Position numbers and translations under genes: made by a program | The notes under the pieces: model-generated | Seen by the model: the letters and a program-made list of their open reading frames with translations, nothing else | Databases searched by the model: none | Told to the model about the DNA's origin: nothing | From: Bryobacterales bacterium | GTDB lineage: Bacteria > Cyanobacteriota > Vampirovibrionia > Obscuribacterales > Obscuribacteraceae | Reading direction: 5' to 3' | Length of the DNA stretch: 8,665 nucleotides | Assembly (NCBI GenBank): GCA_903970295.1 | Contig: CAJCHQ010001012.1 | Location: forward strand, 1 to 8,665 | Shown: positions 1-5,464 of the stretch, in pieces | How positions within the stretch are numbered: position 1 is the first letter of the stretch | Layout: each line of letters starts with the position of its first letter

Positions 1-210
1 AATTATTTTTCCATCGTCTAAATGGGCAGTGACCGAGTACTCGCCGCCAACGCGAAGGTCTTGAACAATCTGCACTCCATTGGTACCGCCACAACCAAAC
101 CATTTCGACATCTGAGTGGGCTCGGTCCACGCTTTAAACACCCTGTCCACCGGAGCCTTCACCGTTCGAGAGATTTTGAGCATCGAGGTATCAGTCTTGG
201 TCGTCATCAT
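1..210 (-). CDS. AHSA1/SRPBCC-domain protein, 3' part beyond window
   Basis: This is the N-terminal 70 residues of a protein of the SRPBCC superfamily (AHSA1, activator of Hsp90 ATPase homolog 1-like). These helix-grip folds have a hydrophobic cavity, and their bacterial ligands are mostly unknown. The visible part has the family's opening: a strand with ISRTVKAP (residues 13-20), a helix VDRVFKAWTEP, the motif MSKWFG (34-39), then DLRVGGEYSV. Family members are usually about 140-160 residues, so roughly half lies beyond position 1. The start is taken as ATG at 210 because a GAGG sits 9 nt upstream (220-223); the adjacent ATG at 207 is possible. The start lies 20 bp inside the preceding arsR-like gene, so translation is probably coupled. 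ArsR-SRPBCC gene pairs are common in bacteria, and the regulator is presumed to control this gene. Cytoplasmic; the ligand is not predictable. Confidence 0.88.
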   Translation of the reverse strand, partial: MMTTKTDTSMLKISRTVKAPVDRVFKAWTEPTQMSKWFGCGGTNGVQIVQDLRVGGEYSVTAHLDDGKII

Positions 211-556
211 TTTTATCGTCCTCGTCTTGTTGTGAATTGAGATAGGTTTCCAACGAATCCAATTGTTCGTTCCAGAATTGGCGATAAACCGCCAGCCAGT
301 CATTTGCTTCAGACATAGGTTTTGCACACAGTTTGAGGTAGTGAACACGCCCCTGCCGAGTTCGTTTTATAAGATTGGCACTTTCGAGAAGCTTGAGATG
401 TTTCGAAATTGCCGGTAAAGACATGGCAAAAGGCTCAGCCAATTCAAGAACCGAGCATGTTCCTTTGGCGGCTAAGTTACCGATGATTGCTCGCCGTGTC
501 GGATCTGACAGGGCAAAAAAAGTTCGATCGAGTTGTTCAGAATAATGTTTAACCAT
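191..556 (-). CDS. ArsR/SmtB-family winged-helix transcriptional regulator
   Basis: This 121-residue cytoplasmic DNA-binding protein belongs to the ArsR family. It shows the typical opening LDRTFFALSDPTRRAII (residues 9-25), a helix-turn-helix at about 35-62 with recognition helix SLPAISKHLKLLE, and a beta wing (about 63-77, RTRQGRVHYLKL). The C-terminal helix contains YRQFWNEQLDSLETYL. The ELCVCDL-type metal site of ArsR/SmtB sensors is absent: the equivalent stretch reads SVLELAEPFAM and only two scattered cysteines remain. It is therefore probably not a classical metal sensor. The tail after residue 110 is almost wholly acidic (DEDDKNDDDQD). The reading frame stays open to an ATG at 646, but I chose ATG 556 because it matches the family N-terminus and because a good promoter (602-630) lies between the two. 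No clear Shine-Dalgarno precedes 556. It overlaps the SRPBCC gene and probably represses the pair. Confidence 0.9.
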   Translation of the reverse strand: MVKHYSEQLDRTFFALSDPTRRAIIGNLAAKGTCSVLELAEPFAMSLPAISKHLKLLESANLIKRTRQGRVHYLKLCAKPMSEANDWLAVYRQFWNEQLDSLETYLNSQQDEDDKNDDDQD

Positions 557-566
557 ATCGTTAAAT

Positions 567-586
567 ATAGCACGAACGGCAGCTAT
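567..586. promoter_or_regulatory. Candidate ArsR operator (inverted repeat)
   Basis: An inverted repeat has arms ATAGC (567-571) and GCTAT (582-586), 15 bp centre to centre. It falls just downstream of the predicted transcription start and 11 bp before the arsR start codon. ArsR-family operators are typically AT-containing imperfect dyads overlapping or following their own promoter, so autoregulation is plausible. The arms are only 5 bp, so chance occurrence is possible. Confidence 0.35.
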
Positions 587-601
587 GTTCGATTCGGGAC
601 G

Positions 602-630
602 ATTAAATCTTTTGAGGATGATCCGGTCAA
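602..630 (-). promoter_or_regulatory. Sigma70-like promoter for the arsR-SRPBCC pair
   Basis: On the minus strand a TTGACC -35 box (630-625) and a TTTAAT -10 box (607-602) are separated by exactly 17 nt. Each hexamer differs from the consensus at only one or two positions. The predicted transcript start is near 595, which gives a leader of about 40 nt before the ATG at 556. It lies inside the in-frame extension upstream of that ATG, which argues against the longer arsR start. Prediction from sequence only. Confidence 0.55.
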
Positions 631-662
631 CTGCCCGGAGGATCATTTATATCCAAAACATC

Positions 663-688
663 AAAAAGACAAAGACGCTGCCCTTGTC
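663..688 (-). terminator. Weak rho-independent terminator candidate after the glycan cluster
   Basis: Seven nucleotides past the FkbM-family stop codon (695-697), the minus strand can form a short hairpin with arms GACAA and TTGTC (688-684 and 672-668) around an 11-nt loop, followed directly by five T (667-663). Position and T-tract suit a terminator, but a 5-bp, AT-leaning stem is weak. The remaining intergenic sequence up to 557 holds the arsR promoter and dyad; I see nothing else in it. Confidence 0.3.
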
Positions 689-694
689 ACTTAT

Positions 695-1858
695 TTATTG
701 CACTTTGCGCACAAGCACATTCATCGTTGTTGCCTGGTTGATTTCGTTCAGATCAGTAACGTGCAAGGCACCATTTTGCTCATCGATAGCTTGCACCATG
801 AATCCATGCTCGATTAAATGGCTGAAAAAATCTTTGAGACTGATACCAGATCTTTCGAAGTGAGAAGGCGACATTTCCATGATGATCTTGATTTGAGGAT
901 TCTCTTGGATGACACGCTGCATGCCTTTGAAAACCAGTGGCTCAGCGCCTTCGACGTCGGCTTTGACCAAATCAACCCGAGTGCCTTCGGGAAAGAAAGA
1001 ATCCAGACTGCAAGCTTCGACATCGATAGACGTAACTGATTGCGCGTTAACGTCGAAATTAGCGAAGACTGAATTTTCAGGACTGTGATTGAACGAAAAC
1101 AACTTCGTGCGTTTGGGCTTATCCAAAACTGCGGTCGGATAAATCTGCATGTGACGCAAACCCGAGAGCAAAGCGGTAAAACGCAACGCCGCAGCGACAC
1201 TGGGAGTAGGTTCAAAAGCATAGACAATTCCGGTTTCGCCGACTGCCTTGCCCATGACCACAGCATGAATACCACAATTGGCACCGATGTCGACAGCCAC
1301 GTCGCCAGCTCGCAGGCACGATTCAATTACACTGCGCGTGCCGGGTTCGATAAATTCCGCCCCATGTCTTTCAACATAGGCGATCAAACCTGCATCATCC
1401 GATGGAATCACAAGCTCCATCAGTGAACTGCTGAATAAAACGAATTTTCCCGCATCAATATAAGAAGGTTTGCGCAGAATCTGATCTTGCACCGCATTAA
1501 ATCGAAACTTGATGATTGCATCAAGATCGTTGAGCAGCCGTTCCCTCTGCTGCCGAGAAGTTTTACGCAAATCATCGATTTCAGCCAGCACTCGGAGATG
1601 ATTCGATTCGATTATTTGTTCGAGGCGGTGCAGGTAAGCATCTATATCGCGAGTGTTTTTTACAGCGCGCTTGATCTCGCCCAGCCGCATTTTCTGCTTG
1701 ACTTTATGACCGACCCTCTTCGACAAGTTTTCTAGTTCATTCATCGCGCAATCATCATGCTCATTAGGTTGGATTAGGCTGGGTGGTCTTCGAAGCAAAT
1801 CAAAATAAAATTCAATCCAGGACGCAAGCGGGCCACGGCGGCTGGCTGCCAGAGCCAT
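695..1858 (-). CDS. FkbM-family SAM-dependent methyltransferase with N-terminal coiled coil
   Basis: This 387-residue protein has a C-terminal FkbM methyltransferase domain (about 145-385). FkbM enzymes transfer methyl from S-adenosylmethionine to a hydroxyl, often on sugars or polyketides. SAM motif I is DVAVDIGANCG (186-196), the ribose-binding acidic residue is E216 in YAFEPTP, and the family signature is KADVEGAE (299-306). Residues about 40-130 are charged and heptad-like, a probable coiled coil, which most FkbM proteins lack. The start at 1858 has a GAGG 6 nt upstream (1865-1868) but overlaps the preceding glycosyltransferase by 47 bp. An in-frame ATG at 1744 (residue 39) avoids the overlap but has no obvious Shine-Dalgarno. 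It is the last gene of the cluster. Its cytoplasmic role is probably methylation of a glycan precursor; the substrate is unknown. Confidence 0.88.
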   Translation of the reverse strand: MALAASRRGPLASWIEFYFDLLRRPPSLIQPNEHDDCAMNELENLSKRVGHKVKQKMRLGEIKRAVKNTRDIDAYLHRLEQIIESNHLRVLAEIDDLRKTSRQQRERLLNDLDAIIKFRFNAVQDQILRKPSYIDAGKFVLFSSSLMELVIPSDDAGLIAYVERHGAEFIEPGTRSVIESCLRAGDVAVDIGANCGIHAVVMGKAVGETGIVYAFEPTPSVAAALRFTALLSGLRHMQIYPTAVLDKPKRTKLFSFNHSPENSVFANFDVNAQSVTSIDVEACSLDSFFPEGTRVDLVKADVEGAEPLVFKGMQRVIQENPQIKIIMEMSPSHFERSGISLKDFFSHLIEHGFMVQAIDEQNGALHVTDLNEINQATTMNVLVRKVQ

Positions 1859-2957
1859 TCATTGCCTCACTCACCGGACCTCGATCGACCCCGGCAAAAC
1901 CCATTTTTTGCATGGCTGCCTGCCAAGCTAAGTGTACCGATTGATCGGAAAGCTTTTGCAATATTATTTTTTGGCTTGACTGAATCGCCTCAGACAACGC
2001 TTTATCGCCGGCGAGAAGACGCTTTGCTTTTTCCTTCATCTCGGCATTATCCGCGCACGATCCAGCCAGTCTTTTGCCCGCCAGTCTTTCCAGCAAACCG
2101 CAATTGAGATACAACACGGGACAGCCAACAATCATCGCTTCCAGTGGAGAATAGTGCAGGTGCCTGGGCTCGATCGACGGATAGACCATCACTCTGACTC
2201 GGCGATACAGCTGCATCAGTTCGTCGTCGCCAAGATAATGCAAAACTCTATCGTCTTTCGGCTTATCGATTTGGCGCCCGAAAATTTTCAGTGGCAACCC
2301 CGTAAAATCCTCATTGATCGTTTTATACACGTTAGCGTAATAGCCGCTGTCCAGAATATGAGGACAGAGAAATAGCGCTGACGGATCATCACCGATCCAG
2401 GTATTTTCGCAATCGAAATATTCGCGGGGTAAGCCAACGGGCAGATAGAGAGCGCGCTTCTGAATATTCTCGTGCTCGATTTCAGAGAGATTATCAAAAG
2501 CTTGTCCAAACCAAAACTTGCAAGCACCAGAACCGATTCTATCGATGAGCACGGGAGCATCCATTTGCCCGGGGAAATGATCGGTGTAACGCGCTGGATC
2601 TTCACGTCCGAAGACTCTCGCCACCACCGCTCCTTCGAATTTTCGAATAGCCTCGAACAAAGGTGTTGTATAGCCAGACCATGAACTGATCAGGAGCTGG
2701 AAATTTTCGTTCAACATGTCGGTGAGTGCGCTCGACCACTGCTCTTCATAAAAATGATGGCGGTTGAGAAAATCGATCATGTATCGATCGAGAGACAGTG
2801 TCGTATCTAGCGAGTAGTCTACGATGGCGCTGCGGTAATTGGGATCGTTCGGAATAATCTTTGGCATGTAGACTTCGAATCCGAAAGATCGCAACAAACC
2901 GAATTCGATCGGCATCAAAGTTTTATGGTTGACAATCCACAGACATCTCTTACGCAC
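1812..2957 (-). CDS. GT-B fold glycosyltransferase (GT4-like C-terminal domain)
   Basis: This 381-residue protein has no membrane segment and is read as a cytoplasmic glycosyltransferase using an activated sugar donor. The C-terminal half has the donor-binding pattern of the GT4 group: LKIFGR (223-228), a variable loop ending in LHYLGDDELMQLYRRVRV (239-256), then YPSIEPRHLHYSPLEAMIVGCPVL in two parts (259-282). Here E273 of LEAM is the usual second glutamate. The first glutamate of the E-x7-E motif is not at its normal position; E263 is ten residues before E273. The N-terminal half is divergent. The start is GTG at 2957: no other ATG, GTG or TTG occurs in frame before an upstream stop. Only a weak GAG-type ribosome site precedes it. 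It follows the GT-C gene by 20 bp and overlaps the methyltransferase gene, so it is probably co-transcribed. Acceptor and sugar are unknown. Confidence 0.82.
   Translation of the reverse strand: MRKRCLWIVNHKTLMPIEFGLLRSFGFEVYMPKIIPNDPNYRSAIVDYSLDTTLSLDRYMIDFLNRHHFYEEQWSSALTDMLNENFQLLISSWSGYTTPLFEAIRKFEGAVVARVFGREDPARYTDHFPGQMDAPVLIDRIGSGACKFWFGQAFDNLSEIEHENIQKRALYLPVGLPREYFDCENTWIGDDPSALFLCPHILDSGYYANVYKTINEDFTGLPLKIFGRQIDKPKDDRVLHYLGDDELMQLYRRVRVMVYPSIEPRHLHYSPLEAMIVGCPVLYLNCGLLERLAGKRLAGSCADNAEMKEKAKRLLAGDKALSEAIQSSQKIILQKLSDQSVHLAWQAAMQKMGFAGVDRGPVSEAMNGSGSQPPWPACVLD
1865..1868 (-). promoter_or_regulatory. Shine-Dalgarno deciding the FkbM gene start
   Basis: The minus strand reads GTGAGTGAGG with its GAGG core at 1868-1865, 6 nt before the ATG at 1858. 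It lies inside the coding sequence of the upstream glycosyltransferase gene. This strong site is the main reason to prefer the 1858 start over the ATG at 1744. Confidence 0.55.
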
Positions 2958-2977
2958 GTTTATCTGCTCGCATTCAT

Positions 2978-5464
2978 CTACATGATTACTCTTCGGTCAA
3001 ACGTGCACGCCGGGATGTAAACCGGGGTGATCGTCACTTTCACATCACGAAAGATAGCATCACAGCAACCGCGTTTCAAACCATAGGCATCAAGAAGATT
3101 AGAATCCTTGGGATAAAACTCCACGTCGACTCGACGCGCACCATGCATTGAGTAGCTGGGCACGATGCCTTCAACGTCGAAGTACTGCCAATCGTTTGTC
3201 AAGTCCAGCCGAGTCGGAGTTTGAGCAAAACTTTGCAGGCGACCGTTACGAGCCGTCACCAGGGCTTTCAAGCTGACAGAGGAGCCGCCGCCAAGGCGCT
3301 TCGCCTGTCCGGATATCTTGACGAGGTAACTGCCTGCGCTCGAGTTCATATTGAAGAGAAACTGACGATTGGCTCGGCTGCAACCCAACTTCGCATCGGC
3401 TATGAGCTTGACGTCTGACGGGTCAACGGCCCGGCCTACTACCGCCGGTCTATCACCAGGCTCGACATAGCGATACTTGTTCGCCTGCGCGTCCCTGATT
3501 TGTTCTCCGAAAAGGAGTTTCATCCTGACGCTGCAATCGAGATTGCGAACGGTTCCGTCTTGCTCCTGCAGGACAAATTTTTCGGCATTAACTGTGTTGG
3601 CACAAACGACTGGATCGAGGAAACGTCCATCAGCCCGCACGGGATCATCAAAGATCTTCTCGACGCTGATCAACTCCAGTGTCGGTAGACGTCTGGTACC
3701 AAGCGGGTCGGCATAGACGCTTATCTGTCCATGTTTCTGCGTCAGGGCAAATGTATTGTTTGCGGTCTTTATCAGCGCGCGAGGAACATAAATTGCGTTC
3801 CATTGGCGCAATGAATAATATGATGGATACATCGATCGCAAAGCGATGGTCATCAGCGAATCTCTCGCTGTGCCTGAATAGAAGGTCGGATCGAATTCGT
3901 AAATCGGTAACAAGCGGTCAGGCAATTCGGTCCCATTCACAACCACTCGCGTATCAGCGGACAGATTGCTGCCATCGACCAGAAGCAGCGCAGCGTCAAG
4001 GCTCACGGGCACATTCAGCCGGCTCAAATCGATATTGCGAAGAAGCGATTGGCCAGAGTTCAGGACAACTGTCTTTTCAGAGGTTTCGAAGCGGCATCCG
4101 TAGTAGACACCCAGCACCAGACCGGTGAGGCAGCTGGCAATTGCCAGTGCCGGTAGACTGCGCTTGAATCCATTCTTCAGCGCCCAAGCCACAGCCAAAC
4201 CGATAAAGACAGCCAGCAAAGGCGTGCTGGTGATCATATAGCGAGGCATCGGTTGGACGAGGGTGTAGGCGAAGTGACCGAGAATCAAAGCTAAGCAGAT
4301 CGTGCCGGCATCAGCACGATCGCTAGACACGTTTTTGTAATTGGCGAGAAAGCTGACTACGCCGAGAATAGCGGCAAAAGCGAAGAAGAGATGCAGGATG
4401 CGCTGGACATCGGTACCGACTCCGAATACCGAGTCATTGAAATCATTCCATGGCAAACAAATCAGTTTTGTTGCCTTGTGGAAAAAGAAGCCGATGTACT
4501 CGAGAGGATGCGAAACAAACAAACCACTTGCCGATTGCACTGGTGCATCGAGGTCGAAAACCATACGGCAGAAAGGTCCCCGAAGAATCGCGGGCACGCC
4601 TTCGCACTCTCGGTCGAAACCAAGAGCGAAGTTGACGGACACCTCACGATCGGCGGTGAATAAAACTCGTCCCACATGCAAATAGCTATACACCGCCCAT
4701 GGTGCCACCGTCAAAACCAGACCAAGCAAAGAGCCAAGAACAAACTTGCCGCGCGGTCGCACGATAAAAAGCTTGAGGATGACAGCCAAAGCTATGGCTA
4801 TGACGAGGGCGCTTTTCAGCATGAACACCAGTGCTGCAAGTGCTCCACTAATAACTGCTTGTTTAAACGTGAAGTTGCGATTGGTAATCGTCAAAGCGAA
4901 AAGCAACAACAATAGTGTCGCAAACGGCTCTGTCAAAAATCTCTCGGTCTGCAAAAGCGCCGCCGGGTAAAGCATGTATGAACAGGCGCCAATTGAAGCA
5001 GCCAGGCGATTTGCAGACAGTCTGAAACCCAACATCCAAATCAAGAAAACATCCAGGGCATGGAATATGCATTGCACCACAATGAACAATTTGACATCAT
5101 GCAATTGCGGCACTTTGCCTAGCAAGGTGAATAGCGCAGCGAAGAAAGTTGGCAAAATCGGGCCGTCTAGCTTCACGTCCCAAATGAATTCAGGAGTCGT
5201 CAACATTTTGGAGTGCATGTGCCCGCGCAGCGATTCGATCAAAAACTGCGCAATCGTCTGAGTCACTTTCAGATAATGACCGGAGTCGTAAACCATAGTC
5301 ACAGGCGGGTGTTCGACCGAGAAATTATGGAACAGCGCAATCAGAAGAGCGCAGAGAGCCAAAATCGACGAGCATAAGATATTCCGCTTGCTGAGAAGAA
5401 ATTCCGCAGACTCCCCAGCGCCTGTTTCGACCTCTGTCACGCGCTCCGGCGCCAGGGTACTCAT
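2978..5464 (-). CDS. GT-C membrane glycosyltransferase (GT39/ArnT-like) with large C-terminal ectodomain
   Basis: This 828-residue polytopic protein has about 12-13 membrane segments between residues 29 and 456, then about 370 soluble residues. The layout matches GT-C enzymes of the PMT/ArnT type, which transfer sugars from polyprenyl-phosphate donors outside the cytoplasmic membrane. Supporting residues are D60 in YDSGHYL after the first membrane helix (the usual catalytic acidic position), DGPILP (100-105), and PMPRYM (405-410) before a late helix. The ectodomain seems to hold two beta-sandwich modules: about 485-585 (VVVNGTEL, then NAIYVPRALIKTANNTFAL, like galactose-binding folds) and about 690-815 (SYLVKISG, LTNDWQYFDV, FRDVKVT, like CBM4/9-type modules). 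These domain matches are by eye. The ATG at 5464 overlaps the previous stop (ATGA) and has GGAG 8 nt upstream. Sugar and acceptor are unknown. Confidence 0.82.
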   Translation of the reverse strand: MSTLAPERVTEVETGAGESAEFLLSKRNILCSSILALCALLIALFHNFSVEHPPVTMVYDSGHYLKVTQTIAQFLIESLRGHMHSKMLTTPEFIWDVKLDGPILPTFFAALFTLLGKVPQLHDVKLFIVVQCIFHALDVFLIWMLGFRLSANRLAASIGACSYMLYPAALLQTERFLTEPFATLLLLLFALTITNRNFTFKQAVISGALAALVFMLKSALVIAIALAVILKLFIVRPRGKFVLGSLLGLVLTVAPWAVYSYLHVGRVLFTADREVSVNFALGFDRECEGVPAILRGPFCRMVFDLDAPVQSASGLFVSHPLEYIGFFFHKATKLICLPWNDFNDSVFGVGTDVQRILHLFFAFAAILGVVSFLANYKNVSSDRADAGTICLALILGHFAYTLVQPMPRYMITSTPLLAVFIGLAVAWALKNGFKRSLPALAIASCLTGLVLGVYYGCRFETSEKTVVLNSGQSLLRNIDLSRLNVPVSLDAALLLVDGSNLSADTRVVVNGTELPDRLLPIYEFDPTFYSGTARDSLMTIALRSMYPSYYSLRQWNAIYVPRALIKTANNTFALTQKHGQISVYADPLGTRRLPTLELISVEKIFDDPVRADGRFLDPVVCANTVNAEKFVLQEQDGTVRNLDCSVRMKLLFGEQIRDAQANKYRYVEPGDRPAVVGRAVDPSDVKLIADAKLGCSRANRQFLFNMNSSAGSYLVKISGQAKRLGGGSSVSLKALVTARNGRLQSFAQTPTRLDLTNDWQYFDVEGIVPSYSMHGARRVDVEFYPKDSNLLDAYGLKRGCCDAIFRDVKVTITPVYIPACTFDRRVIM

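Noticed and set aside
557..646. 30-residue N-terminal extension of the ArsR protein from ATG 646
   Set aside because: The extension is not ArsR-like, has no ribosome site, and contains the predicted promoter for the gene; family members begin near the ATG at 556.
814..1326. 170-aa minus-strand frame inside the methyltransferase gene
   Set aside because: It is a shifted frame of the FkbM coding region; the other frame carries the SAM-binding and VEGAE motifs.
3679..4128. 149-aa open frame on the plus strand
   Set aside because: It is antisense to the GT-C gene, rich in Arg, Ser and Gln in a way typical of shadow frames, with no recognisable motif.
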